The notes beneath the pieces were generated by a model. It was not told the DNA's origin and did not search any database. It worked only from the letters and a program-made list of their open reading frames with translations. The translations under genes and the position numbers were made by a program. Positions 7,508 through 15,611 of a stretch of 35,520 nt of DNA are shown here, piece after piece (positions within the stretch are counted from its first letter, which is position 1; the number at the start of each line of letters is the position of its first letter). Source of the stretch: Candidatus Poribacteria bacterium (GTDB lineage: Bacteria > Poribacteria > WGA-4E > WGA-3G); NCBI GenBank assembly GCA_022821725.1, contig JAJEDB010000006.1, forward strand, positions 1-35,520. The letters are read 5' to 3'.

Positions 7508-9784
7508 CTACTTCCTTACGAGCATTTTGCGCGTAGCCGTGAAGTCGCCCGCCGTGAGCGTATAGAAATAGAGGCCGCTCGCCACAGATTCACCCACTTC
7601 GTTTGTGCCATCCCAATACGCCGCACGGCTCCGGGATTGATAGATGCCCGCTGGCTGGTGTCCGAGATGCAACGTCCGAACCAAGGTGCCATTCACGGCA
7701 TAGATACGCACCACGACTTTTGTGGCTTCGGACAACTGATAGGGTATCCATGTCTCTGGGTTGAACGGATTCGGGTAATTCGTTAGCACGGCTGTCCTCT
7801 TTGGCACCAGTAATGCCAGCAGCTGCCGGAGATTGGCAATGCCCTGTTGGAAGGCAAGCGAACCGTCGTTTTCAAGTTGTGCTTGTGCTATCCAGGTCCG
7901 TATTCGCGCGGGGTCTAATTTCAGATTGCTCATAGCAAGGACAGAAGGGGCAGCCGAAACGCCACTGAGTTCGCCGAGGTGTTGCGCGACGAGGACAAGG
8001 TCTGCGATGTTCCGTTTCCCATCTCGGTTTACGTCTGTCCGCGCGTTGGCGGCCCTCGCTTTTCCGAAGTCCTGCCCAACGATGATGAGATCCAGGATGT
8101 CTGTCCTGCCATCTCTGTTGACATCATAAGCCGGTATTTTCACGGTAAATTTCTTCCCGATCGGGTTCACGGTATAGTCGGTGTCTTTCGCGAACCCGAA
8201 GAAACCGCTGAATCCGCCATGTCCGCGATTGTCAACAGCGACTAACAGGACGTTTGTGCCCTGCTTCAACGTGACAGGAAACGCATCTTGGTAATCACCG
8301 GCACCCCGAGTCGTGGGGTTGTAATGGACAACTTCACCGTTGAGCCAGACCTTGACGCCATCATCGCTCCCGACGAGCATCGTTGTTTCCTGTTTGCGTG
8401 GGGAATTCAACGTGACAGAACCGTAGACGACATGCTCATATATCTCCGAACCGCTTCCCCAGCCGAGCGCATCCGTCATTTGGTTAAGATTATCGCCACC
8501 CGTGGGCGCAAGTCGGTGTGCCTTCCATTTGCCAGTGCCGATAGGCTTATCCTCGGTTGTGCCAAAAGTGGCGACTTTCACCTCTGTCGCTCCGCCTTTA
8601 CTGACCTTTTCCAGCAGGTCTGCGTTAGAAACGCCTGCCCCGGGCACAATCGCCCATAACCAGGGGCCCACTATCTTTGGACCGGCTTCGGGGAACGCGG
8701 AGCTAACGAAATCGGAGTGTAAGATAGAGGTTTTCTCGGAAAATCGCTCTAACTGCGCGGTGTCAATGCCTGCGTTTTCGGCGAGGCCCATCCATGTGAG
8801 GTTCGGTAAGAACGCCAGCGGCGTGACATCTGTTATCGCGGGGTTTTCGCTCAGATCCAGCCAGCTTAAGTTGCTAAGCTCCGCGAGGGACGAGGTGTCC
8901 GATATGTCATTGTCCCGCAGTTCTATCCAGGTCACGTTGTCTAACCCTTCAAGCGGTGAGAGATCCGAGATCTGATTGTGTGCAAAACTCAGGCGTGTCA
9001 AATTTACTAATCCCTTCAAGGGCGACAAGTCGGAGATCCCGTTATCGACCAGGTAAAGTTCTTTTAAACCTTTGGCATCGGCTAACGGAGAAAGGTCGGA
9101 TATCTCGCCGCCGCAGACGTTTATCTCTCTGAGTTTCGGCAATTTCGCTATAGCGGCAAGGTTGATGACAGGCGTGCCCCACCCGTGAAAATTATGCAAG
9201 TTCGTTAAGCCTGAAAGGGGCGTGAGGTCTGCCAGCGGATTATGGCTCATCCCTATCCATTCGAGTTTTACCAAGCCCGCAAGTGGCGATAAATCAGAGA
9301 TAGCGTTATGATGGAGCGATATGCCTCTCAAGCTGATTAAGCCTTCAAGCGGTGAGAGATCGGTTATCAGATTATGTCCAAGATGTAGTTCCCTCAAACC
9401 GAGCAATTTTTCAAGCGGTGAAAGATCGGTTATTACATTCTCTTCCAATTCTATGTGATGCAGTTGTGTCAACCCTGTGAGCGGTGATATGTCGGATATT
9501 AAATTGCTATGGAGATTGAGGTCCCTCAGATTCACGGCGGCTTCGAGACCCGTCAAATTCCGAATGTCCATGCTTCCAGCCTGAAGTTCCCGTAGTGTTG
9601 CCATCTCAGTGGCTGTCACCCGTGCGTTTGGTGCTTTACCGAGTGCCTCGTTAATCGCTTTTCGCAGGTTCGCGTCGGGAATACTCACGGTCTGCGCCAT
9701 TGCTGTCAGCGGGAATATCAAGAACGACATCATGCAGATCAGGAACGTGTAAGTGAAAATATGTTGTGTTTTGGTTGACGGCAT
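7508..9784 (-). CDS. Secreted LRR protein with dockerin and C-terminal sorting-type domain
   Basis: 758 residues, a paralogue of the genes ending at 133 and 3155. It has a signal peptide ending near AMAQ (residue 31), then the shared N-cap (VSIPDANLRKAINEALG). About twelve SDS22-type LRRs follow to about residue 350, then the jelly-roll module (GPWLW to GFFGF), a dockerin-like pair of calcium loops (DVNRDG twice), and the NYPNPFNPETWIPY to KMLVRK tail. It is expected to be exported and surface-displayed. It has its own start signal (AAAGGAG ten bases before the ATG) and a likely promoter at 9846-9875, so it probably heads the minus-strand LRR cluster. Its ligand is unknown. Close similarity of modules among the three copies suggests duplication with domain shuffling. 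Confidence 0.88.
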   Translation of the reverse strand: MPSTKTQHIFTYTFLICMMSFLIFPLTAMAQTVSIPDANLRKAINEALGKAPNARVTATEMATLRELQAGSMDIRNLTGLEAAVNLRDLNLHSNLISDISPLTGLTQLHHIELEENVITDLSPLEKLLGLRELHLGHNLITDLSPLEGLISLRGISLHHNAISDLSPLAGLVKLEWIGMSHNPLADLTPLSGLTNLHNFHGWGTPVINLAAIAKLPKLREINVCGGEISDLSPLADAKGLKELYLVDNGISDLSPLKGLVNLTRLSFAHNQISDLSPLEGLDNVTWIELRDNDISDTSSLAELSNLSWLDLSENPAITDVTPLAFLPNLTWMGLAENAGIDTAQLERFSEKTSILHSDFVSSAFPEAGPKIVGPWLWAIVPGAGVSNADLLEKVSKGGATEVKVATFGTTEDKPIGTGKWKAHRLAPTGGDNLNQMTDALGWGSGSEIYEHVVYGSVTLNSPRKQETTMLVGSDDGVKVWLNGEVVHYNPTTRGAGDYQDAFPVTLKQGTNVLLVAVDNRGHGGFSGFFGFAKDTDYTVNPIGKKFTVKIPAYDVNRDGRTDILDLIIVGQDFGKARAANARTDVNRDGKRNIADLVLVAQHLGELSGVSAAPSVLAMSNLKLDPARIRTWIAQAQLENDGSLAFQQGIANLRQLLALLVPKRTAVLTNYPNPFNPETWIPYQLSEATKVVVRIYAVNGTLVRTLHLGHQPAGIYQSRSRAAYWDGTNEVGESVASGLYFYTLTAGDFTATRKMLVRK

Positions 9785-9831
9785 ATCGGTTTATCTCCTT
9801 TATGGCTGTCGGTTCTACGGATTTCTATCTG

Positions 9832-9875
9832 TTAAAGACACCTTAAAGATACCTTAAAGTATAAGTCGATGTCAA
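9832..9875 (-). promoter_or_regulatory. Promoter of the third LRR gene with 11-bp tandem repeats
   Basis: On the minus strand TTGACA (9870-9875) and TATCTT (9846-9851) are 18 bases apart, about 60 bases before the ATG at 9784. Over the -10 lies a tandem repeat of period 11: TTAAAGACACC, TTAAAGATACC, TTAAAGTATAA from 9832. Spacing near one helical turn suits an operator, but no regulator is known here. Confidence 0.45.
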
Positions 9876-9905
9876 CATTTTTTCATGCGTATTTGAAGTT
9901 TTAAT

Positions 9906-9934
9906 TTGACAAAATTTTAGAAATTTTTGATAAT
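9906..9934 (+). promoter_or_regulatory. Sigma70-type promoter of the first LamG gene
   Basis: TTGACA at 9906-9911 and GATAAT at 9929-9934 have a 17-base spacer in AT-rich DNA. The ATG at 10045 follows after a leader of about 100 bases, with AGGAG just upstream. Together with the minus-strand promoter at 9846-9875 this forms a divergent control region. Confidence 0.55.
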
Positions 9935-10044
9935 AATTGAAGGCATATTGGATGCCAGAAATTTGAGGCACGGATACCTCTGTCTCAAAAACCTTAACCT
10001 CCGAACATAAACGAGGACAGAAATATTTAGGAGAGGTAAAAGTT

Positions 10045-10878
10045 ATGCAAGCGTCTATTTCTACATTCTGTATTGTTCTGTTGCTGGGTATGTTATTACC
10101 GATTGTATCAACAGACGCACAACGAGATGAAGCGACTGTCGCCGCACACTGGGACTTTAACAGCGGGGATGCCAAAGATGCCTCGAAGAAAGGATTGGAT
10201 GGCAATTTCACTGGAAAACCGAAAGCCGTTGAGGGCATCGCTGGAAAAGCCCTGCAGTTCAACGGTAAAAGCGACGGTATCAAATTTCCAGATTCTGTGG
10301 ACATCAATACAGGTGGACCTTATACCAATCGGACGGTCGCGGCGTTATTCTATTGCGATAACGCAAAGATTGACGATCGGAAGCAGGTGATCTTTGAAGA
10401 AGGTGGCGCCACACGGGGCTTAATCCTCTATGTGCATGGCGGTAAAGTCTACGCTGGCGGTTGGAATCGCGCCGAATACAACTGGAACGGTGCCTGGCCC
10501 TCCGCGGACATTAAGTCAAAGCAGTGGTACCACGTGGGTTTGGTAATTCGCGATGCCAGGGACAAGGTCGAGAGCAAGAAGTTTGAGATGTGGCTGGATG
10601 GCAAACGCATTGCCCAAGAAAAGGGTGGGCAACTCCATGCCCACGGCGATGATATTGGTGTCGGTCATCTCAACCAGAACACCGTCTATCACGATGGTGG
10701 TGGCGGCGGACAAACCGATGTTGACTGGTTCGGGGGTCTCATCGACGAAGTGCTGGTCTACGGTTCCGCTTTTGACGAGGGAGATTTCACAGACCTCGCA
10801 GCCCCTCTGAGCGTTGAAGCGCAGGGCAAATTCACAACAACTTGGGCAACTCTGAAAGCCCAACGGACTGAAAAGTAG
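10045..10878 (+). CDS. Secreted LamG/concanavalin-A-like domain protein
   Basis: 277 residues: a signal peptide of about 27 residues, then a single LamG-type jelly roll (HWDFNSGDAKDAS, FNGKSDGIKFPDSVDINTG, WYHVGLVIRD, GGLIDEVLVY). Such domains usually bind glycans or calcium-dependent surface ligands. The protein ends with a 20-residue tail (KFTTTWATLKAQR) shared with the next gene. The start has TTAGGAGAGG upstream. It is followed after 57 bases by a paralogue of the same length, so the pair arose by tandem duplication and is probably co-transcribed. No catalytic residues are seen; the role is presumably binding or adhesion at the cell surface. The ligand is unknown. Confidence 0.82.
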   Translation: MQASISTFCIVLLLGMLLPIVSTDAQRDEATVAAHWDFNSGDAKDASKKGLDGNFTGKPKAVEGIAGKALQFNGKSDGIKFPDSVDINTGGPYTNRTVAALFYCDNAKIDDRKQVIFEEGGATRGLILYVHGGKVYAGGWNRAEYNWNGAWPSADIKSKQWYHVGLVIRDARDKVESKKFEMWLDGKRIAQEKGGQLHAHGDDIGVGHLNQNTVYHDGGGGGQTDVDWFGGLIDEVLVYGSAFDEGDFTDLAAPLSVEAQGKFTTTWATLKAQRTEK

Positions 10879-10935
10879 CCTCAATCTTACAAATTGGGGT
10901 TCAACACTAACAATCTATAAAGGAGATTTGCCATA

Positions 10936-11772
10936 ATGGTAAAACATCGTTTTATTTTTCTATTGAGTGTCTTACTCACGATTATTGCTGCGGCGACTTA
11001 CGCGGCGAAAGATGAAGCAACCATCGAAGGGGAATGGAGTCTTGAAGACCTTGATGTTGCCGATACCTCTGGAAAAGGTTTAGACGGAACAGTTGTGGGG
11101 GACCCCGAGATCGTTGACGGTGCCGTCGGCTCAGCTTTACTTTTCGACGGTATAGACGATGGGGTTCATCTTCCCAATGATGTCGGTATTAATACAATAG
11201 CACAACCCGATTTCTACTCGGATCGGACGATCGCCTGTTATTTCAACTGCACCGATGTGGATATCGCTGATCATAAGCAGACGATTTATGAGGAAGGCGG
11301 TGCAACGCGCGGCTTTAATCTCTATGTGTTCGACGGTGAAGTCTATGTAGGCGCGTGGAACAGAGCAGAATACAACTGGGATGGTGCGTGGCCCTCCGTC
11401 TCAGTAGAATCAGGCGTGTGGTATCACGTGGCTTTGGTGTTACGTGACACTAAAAACGAAGTCGAATCTGACAAATTCGAGATGTGGGTTAATGGTGAAC
11501 GGGTTGCCAGCGAAGACGGCGGGGCAATGTATGGGCATGGCGCTGCTATCGCTATCGGTAAAGTCAATGGCGACACCGTTTTTCACGATGAAGTCATTTC
11601 AGGCACGGATGTCCACTACTTCGGTGGTAGCGTAGATGAACTCATCGTCTACAATTCCGCTTTTGATAAAGCCGATTTGGCGGCACATGCGAAGGCAGTC
11701 GTCAGCGTTGAACCGCAGGACAAATTCACCACCACATGGGCGGCAATTAAGGCACAACGCACACTACAATAA
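10936..11772 (+). CDS. Secreted LamG/concanavalin-A-like domain protein (paralogue)
   Basis: 278 residues with the same plan as the upstream gene: a signal peptide to about residue 23 (ATYAA), a LamG fold (GEWSLEDLDVADTSGKGLDG, FDGIDDGVHLP, YHVALVLRDT, FGGSVDELIVYNSAF), and the tail KFTTTWAAIKAQR. It shares long runs with its neighbour, including EEGGATRG, GAWPS and the NRAEYNW stretch. The start has AAAGGAG upstream. Transcription probably comes from the promoter at 9906 and ends at the hairpin at 11797-11839. It is likely an exported glycan-binding or adhesive protein. Confidence 0.82.
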   Translation: MVKHRFIFLLSVLLTIIAAATYAAKDEATIEGEWSLEDLDVADTSGKGLDGTVVGDPEIVDGAVGSALLFDGIDDGVHLPNDVGINTIAQPDFYSDRTIACYFNCTDVDIADHKQTIYEEGGATRGFNLYVFDGEVYVGAWNRAEYNWDGAWPSVSVESGVWYHVALVLRDTKNEVESDKFEMWVNGERVASEDGGAMYGHGAAIAIGKVNGDTVFHDEVISGTDVHYFGGSVDELIVYNSAFDKADLAAHAKAVVSVEPQDKFTTTWAAIKAQRTLQ

Positions 11773-11796
11773 TATTTATTGATAATTGTGTGTTCC

Positions 11797-11839
11797 TGTA
11801 GGGCGGGATCTCTGTATCTCAGCCCTACACTGTTTTTTT
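11797..11839 (+). terminator. Palindromic repeat acting as terminator
   Basis: TGTAGGGC (11797-11804) pairs with GCCCTACA (11822-11829) around a 17-base loop, followed by a T-run at 11833-11839. It lies 25 bases after the LamG stop and just before the Shine-Dalgarno of the next gene. The stem belongs to the interspersed GTAGGGCG palindrome family found elsewhere in the window. Confidence 0.65.
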
Positions 11840-11852
11840 AAGGAGACAGAAT

Positions 11853-12644
11853 ATGCTGGGAGCAATTATCGGAGATATTGTTGGATCTATCTACGAACCC
11901 AAGGATCGCCGGATTAAAACCAAAGATTTTCCTTTTTTCGGGGAGGACTGCCGTTTCACAGACGATTCGGTCTGCACGACTGCTGTCGCTGATGCGCTTT
12001 TACACGATCTTCCGCCAGCGGAGACAATGCGAAAATGGGGAAAGCGGTATCCGACATGCGGTTTCAGCCAGATCTTTAAAAACTGGATTTACGCTGAGGC
12101 GGATGCTCCGAACTGTACTTTTCGTAACGGTGCGGCGATGCGCGTCTCACCCGCGGCGTTTCTGAACCGAGATGATTTGGATGCGGCACTCGTCGCCGCT
12201 GACAAAGTAACCGTTATCAGCCACGATCATCCTGAAGGGATAAAAGGCGCGCGGGCAACAACCCACGCCATCTATCTCGCCTTCCAAGGCGAAGGTCCTA
12301 CAGGTATCCGCGAGGTTATCACTGCCGAGTACGGCTACGATCTCACACAAACGGTGGACGACATCCGTCCCGGTTATGCTTTCGATATGACGTGTCAAGG
12401 CACAGTTCCACAAGCCGTCACGTGTGCTTTAGAATCAGAAAGTTATGAAGACGCAGTGCGCAACGCCGTCTCTCTCGGTGGCGATTCCGATACCCTCGGT
12501 TCGATTGCCGGTGGTATTGCAGAAGCACTACACGGGATCCCGAACGAGATCAAAGAAGAGGCAAAAGTCCGCTATCTCGCCAAAGCACCCGACATGCTTG
12601 AAATCATCTCGGAGATGTATCGAACTTCAGATGAAAGTTTTTAA
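11853..12644 (+). CDS. ADP-ribosylglycohydrolase family protein
   Basis: 263 residues, a full-length single-domain member of the DraG/ADPRH family. It opens with MLGAIIGDIVGSIYE. It carries TDDS at about 36-39 and GGDSDTLGSIAGGIA at 209-222; these acidic residues bind the two magnesium ions in the family. Known members remove ADP-ribose from arginine or related acceptors, or hydrolyse other ADP-ribosyl compounds. The substrate here cannot be told from sequence. TAAGGAG lies seven bases before the ATG. The 3' end overlaps the next gene by 14 bases, which suggests translational coupling to a secreted protein with no obvious functional link. Confidence 0.9.
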   Translation: MLGAIIGDIVGSIYEPKDRRIKTKDFPFFGEDCRFTDDSVCTTAVADALLHDLPPAETMRKWGKRYPTCGFSQIFKNWIYAEADAPNCTFRNGAAMRVSPAAFLNRDDLDAALVAADKVTVISHDHPEGIKGARATTHAIYLAFQGEGPTGIREVITAEYGYDLTQTVDDIRPGYAFDMTCQGTVPQAVTCALESESYEDAVRNAVSLGGDSDTLGSIAGGIAEALHGIPNEIKEEAKVRYLAKAPDMLEIISEMYRTSDESF

Positions 12645-14307
12645 TGTATGGATCCTCTTGACCGCGCTCTATTTGTTCCTTTCCCTTATTCCATTCCCCG
12701 CATTATCAATAGAATCCGCGCGCCATTTCGCAGATGTCACCGATAGTGCCGGTATCGACTTTACGCACGCCAATGGTGCAACGGGTGAGTTTCACCTGCC
12801 TGAGACCCTCGGTGCCGGTGGTGCATTCCTCGATTATGATAACGATGGTAACCTTGATCTTTATCTCGTCAATAGTGCCGCGCCAAGCGCGCTTTTCCGA
12901 AATAACGGCGACGGCACTTTCACGGATGTTACTGCGTCTGCGAAAGTCAACAATCAGGGGAGTTATGGACACGGTGTCGCTTGCGGAGATGTCGACAATG
13001 ACGGTTACGTGGACATTTATGTAACCAATTTTCGTGCGAACCGGCTGTATCATAACAACGGCGACGGCACTTTCACGGATATTACCGCTCAAGCAGGTGT
13101 AGGCGACACCCGTTGGAGTAGTAGTGCGACTTTTTTCGATTACGACAGCGATGGCTATCTCGATCTCTACGTCGTTAACTACGTCAACTACAGATTAGAT
13201 GGATCCGCGCCTATCTGTTTGGCCCAAGCTGTTGTGAATTTACCGGCATTCGGCGCAACCGAGAAGGTTCGGGGTTATTGTCACCCGAAGCACTTTGAAG
13301 GTGCCCCTGATAGACTCTACCGAAACAACGGAGACGGCACCTTTACCGATACGACTGCTGCCGCCAATATTCGGGATCCGGGGGGTATGTTTCTTGGTAA
13401 GGGATTAGGTGTCGTCGCGGCAGACTTCGATGCCGACGGCAATCCCGACCTTTACGTCGCTAACGATGACACGCCTAACTATCTCTTCTATAACAAAGGG
13501 GATGGGACGTTTGCCGAAATCGCTATCCTCACAGGTTGTGCCTACAGCGCGGACGGCGTAGCCCAAGCCGGTATGGGTGTTGATGCGAGAGATTACAACG
13601 GCGATGGGTCTCTTGATCTTTTCGTCACCAATTTCTCCTACGAGACAAACACCCTCTATCGGAATAACGGAGACGGGACGTTCACCGATGTCAGTTATAA
13701 GGCGCGGCTCGGTGAAGAGAGTTATCTCTTTTTAGGGTTCGGGACCGGATTTTTCGATCCCGATAACAATGGCACCCTTGATATTTTTGTCGCGAACGGT
13801 CATATCTTCCCAACTGTTGAGCAGACCACAGATGTTCTCTCATACAAACAACCGAACCAACTCTACTGGAACCAAAACGATGGGACGTTTGTCGAGATGC
13901 AATTTGAAGGTCAGGATTCTGTCAGTCGTGGGACGCTTTTCGGTGATTATGACAACGACGGCGACACAGACCTTCTTGTCACGCAGTTGAACGGGAAAGT
14001 GGCACTCCTCCGAAATGACAACCGCACTGCCAACAACTATCTGCGTCTCAAACTGATCGGTACCCGAAGCAATCGTGATGGTATCGGTGCCCGCGTTACA
14101 GTGACACTCGGTGCTGAATCCCAAACGCGTGAAGTCCGCCGAGGATACAGTTATCTCAGTAGCAACGATCCGAGGTTGCTCTTTGGACTCGGCGCGCGGA
14201 CGCTCGTAGATAAACTTCAGATCCGCTGGCAAAGTGGTGTCGTGCAGACATTGGAAAACCTCGCCGTGAATCAGGCATTCGTAGTGACCGAACCCCTTTT
14301 CAGATAA
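12631..14307 (+). CDS. CRTAC1-like FG-GAP/VCBS repeat protein with ASPIC/UnbV domain
   Basis: 558 residues from the ATG at 12631. The frame stays open back to 12445, but the extra 62 residues are a shadow of the upstream gene, and a clear signal peptide (MKVFNVWILLTALYLFLSL) begins at 12631. Several FG-GAP/VCBS blades follow (DYDNDGNLDLYLVN, RNNGDGTFTDVT, FDADGNPDLYVAND), with calcium-binding DxDxDG loops forming a beta propeller. The last 100 residues (NNYLRLKLIGTRSNRDGIGARV to the end) are the ASPIC/UnbV domain. The RGYCHPKHFEGAPDRLYRN stretch is typical of the CRTAC1 family. The protein is probably exported; its function is unknown. Two terminator hairpins follow. Confidence 0.88.
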   Translation: MKVFNVWILLTALYLFLSLIPFPALSIESARHFADVTDSAGIDFTHANGATGEFHLPETLGAGGAFLDYDNDGNLDLYLVNSAAPSALFRNNGDGTFTDVTASAKVNNQGSYGHGVACGDVDNDGYVDIYVTNFRANRLYHNNGDGTFTDITAQAGVGDTRWSSSATFFDYDSDGYLDLYVVNYVNYRLDGSAPICLAQAVVNLPAFGATEKVRGYCHPKHFEGAPDRLYRNNGDGTFTDTTAAANIRDPGGMFLGKGLGVVAADFDADGNPDLYVANDDTPNYLFYNKGDGTFAEIAILTGCAYSADGVAQAGMGVDARDYNGDGSLDLFVTNFSYETNTLYRNNGDGTFTDVSYKARLGEESYLFLGFGTGFFDPDNNGTLDIFVANGHIFPTVEQTTDVLSYKQPNQLYWNQNDGTFVEMQFEGQDSVSRGTLFGDYDNDGDTDLLVTQLNGKVALLRNDNRTANNYLRLKLIGTRSNRDGIGARVTVTLGAESQTREVRRGYSYLSSNDPRLLFGLGARTLVDKLQIRWQSGVVQTLENLAVNQAFVVTEPLFR

Positions 14308-14331
14308 TTAACACCCTCATTTAAATATCAG

Positions 14332-14360
14332 AAGGCGAGGTATCCACACCTCGCCTTTAT
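14332..14360 (+). terminator. Terminator hairpin after the CRTAC1-like gene
   Basis: A 10-bp perfect stem pairs AAGGCGAGGT (14332-14341) with ACCTCGCCTT (14348-14357) around a 6-base loop, then TTTAT. It lies 25 bases after the stop codon. Confidence 0.7.
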
Positions 14361-14377
14361 ACCATCCCTGTCTCGCT

Positions 14378-14406
14378 GGCGAGGTTTCCCAACCTCGCCT
14401 ATTTTT
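14378..14406 (+). terminator. Second terminator hairpin with the same stem
   Basis: A 9-bp stem pairs GGCGAGGTT (14378-14386) with AACCTCGCC (14391-14399) around a TCCC loop, followed by TATTTTT. The same 9-bp stem with loop TCCG recurs at 19760-19781, so it is an interspersed element used as a terminator. Confidence 0.7.
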
Positions 14407-14461
14407 GTTCATGGATCGCCTAAGCACTATTGTGCCATCTATTTTCAAATTGGGGTATTTT

Positions 14462-14536
14462 TTCGTTTGTAGTAGGGAGACCATTCATTGCCCGTTGTTG
14501 ACCTACGGACGTGCGATGAATCGCACTACTACGAAC
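14462..14536. repeat. Interspersed palindromic element
   Basis: The outer arms GTTTGTAGTAG (ending 14475) and CTACTACGAAC (14526-14536) pair with one mismatch. Inside is a hairpin of GTGCGAT (14511-14517) and ATCGCAC (14520-14526). It resembles small non-coding palindromic repeats and has no frame. Confidence 0.5.
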
Positions 14537-14586
14537 CTACACTCAAGTCTAAGATGGACAGAACCCTATAGGTTTGTAACTCCCAC

Positions 14587-14615
14587 TTGACAATTTGATC
14601 CACTCAAGGTATAAT
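14587..14615 (+). promoter_or_regulatory. Perfect-consensus promoter of the MNT-HEPN gene
   Basis: TTGACA (14587-14592), a 17-base spacer, and TATAAT (14610-14615). The flanks (CACTTGACAATT, CAAGGTATAATTGA, then AAAA) are nearly identical to the promoter at 15491-15519, so the two are copies. The ATG follows about 50 bases later with AAGGAG upstream. Confidence 0.85.
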
Positions 14616-14663
14616 TGAGAAAACATTTTAACAGAAAGCGGAACTCAATTAAGGAGAATTCGC

Positions 14664-15455
14664 ATGATTCCCCGGCAAGAGATTCAAGCCACATGTGATG
14701 ACATCGTGCGCGAATTTGCACCGCTTCAGGTGATTCTCTTTGGCTCCTATGCGTATGGCACCCCGACAGCAGACTCGGATGTAGATTTGCTCGTCGTGAT
14801 GGATATTCCAAAGTCGGAGTTTCTCCCTCAGGCTATCGAGATTCGGCAACGTATTCCACGTCGTTTCCCTATGGACCTATTGGTTCGCTCACCGAAAGAA
14901 ATCGCGTACCGTCTCTCGTATAATGATTGGTTTCTGCGCGAAATCACTGAAAAAGGCGAGTTGCTTCATGGATCCGATGCGGACTGCAACGTTAAGAACC
15001 TACAGGTCCGGGATAACAGAACAAACCGCGCTGAACAGGAGAAGGACTTCATGAACCCATTGACGTTGGAGTGGATACAGAAAGCTGAAGGTGATTATAA
15101 AACAGCGAAATGGGGGCAGCAAGCACCGGAACCCGTCCATGACACCATCTGTTTCCATGCCCAACAGTGTATTGAAAAATATCTTAAAGCGTGGTTACAA
15201 GAGGCGAATATTCTCGCTCCAAGGACACATGACCTTGAAGAATTGCTCGATTTGATTGTATCTATGTTTCCTGCGGGATTCCATTGGCGCCCTGCCTTTA
15301 AAATAATAACGGCGTATGCAGTCGAGTCCCGCTACCCCGGAGATTCAAGAACCGCCGACGATACGCAGCACGCGATGCGCATCTGTGATGAAGTGCGACA
15401 AACTGTTCGCACGCAACTGAAACTTCCAACAGATGAAGGTGAACCCACAAACTGA
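14664..15455 (+). CDS. MNT nucleotidyltransferase - HEPN fusion protein
   Basis: 263 residues. Residues 1-100 are a minimal nucleotidyltransferase (MNT): GSYAYG at 27-32, then SDVDL at 38-42 and a further acidic strand (PMDLLV), matching the GSxxxG / SDxDL metal-binding pattern. Residues 130-255 are a HEPN domain (PF05168-like; HAQQCIEKYLKAWL, THDLEELL, ESRYPGD). These are normally two adjacent genes forming an antitoxin/toxin pair, in which the MNT AMPylates the HEPN RNase. Here the frame runs straight through a polar linker. An internal ATG at 15051 (M130) has AGGAGAAGG (15037-15045) six bases upstream, so HEPN may also be made alone. I do not see a clean Rx4-6H RNase motif, so HEPN catalysis is uncertain. 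Confidence 0.85.
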   Translation: MIPRQEIQATCDDIVREFAPLQVILFGSYAYGTPTADSDVDLLVVMDIPKSEFLPQAIEIRQRIPRRFPMDLLVRSPKEIAYRLSYNDWFLREITEKGELLHGSDADCNVKNLQVRDNRTNRAEQEKDFMNPLTLEWIQKAEGDYKTAKWGQQAPEPVHDTICFHAQQCIEKYLKAWLQEANILAPRTHDLEELLDLIVSMFPAGFHWRPAFKIITAYAVESRYPGDSRTADDTQHAMRICDEVRQTVRTQLKLPTDEGEPTN

Positions 15456-15490
15456 GTCCCTGCGGTTCTGGACAAACCGACAAACGCCAC

Positions 15491-15519
15491 TTGACAATTC
15501 AGTTCATGCAAGGTATAAT
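15491..15519 (+). promoter_or_regulatory. Perfect-consensus promoter of trpA
   Basis: TTGACA (15491-15496), a 17-base spacer, and TATAAT (15514-15519). It is a near-copy of the promoter at 14587-14615. The leader to the trpA ATG would be about 110 bases and includes the recurrent CCGCAAGG element just before the start. Confidence 0.85.
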
Positions 15520-15611
15520 TGACAAAAGAGAGTGAACGTGAAAACCAAGCCCGTAAGCGTAGCGGAGGGAGCCTGCTAAGAAAACACTTCAAAGTTTTAA
15601 CCCACGTCGTT

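Larger units (their letters stand above)
14308..14663. other. Intergenic region with terminators, palindrome and promoter
   Basis: This 356-base stretch has no convincing gene. It holds two terminator hairpins built on the same GGCGAGGT stem (14332-14360, 14378-14406), an interspersed palindrome (14462-14536), and a perfect sigma70 promoter at 14587-14615 for the MNT-HEPN gene. Short frames here lack ribosome-binding sites and similarity to known proteins. Confidence 0.7.

Noticed and set aside
133..9784. Type IX secretion as the export route of the LRR proteins
   Set aside because: The C-terminal domain resembles T9SS sorting domains, but no secretion-system gene is in the window, so only the resemblance is reported.
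12445..12630. N-terminal extension of the CRTAC1-like protein
   Set aside because: It lies wholly within the ADP-ribosylglycohydrolase gene in another frame, and a signal peptide starts at 12631.
12631..12644. Possible frameshift between the ADP-ribosylglycohydrolase and CRTAC1-like genes
   Set aside because: Both proteins are complete, with their own domain boundaries; the 14-base overlap is ordinary coupling.
14308..14663. tRNA or riboswitch in the larger intergenic gaps
   Set aside because: No cloverleaf, T-loop or known riboswitch core is visible; the hairpins are terminators and palindromic repeats.
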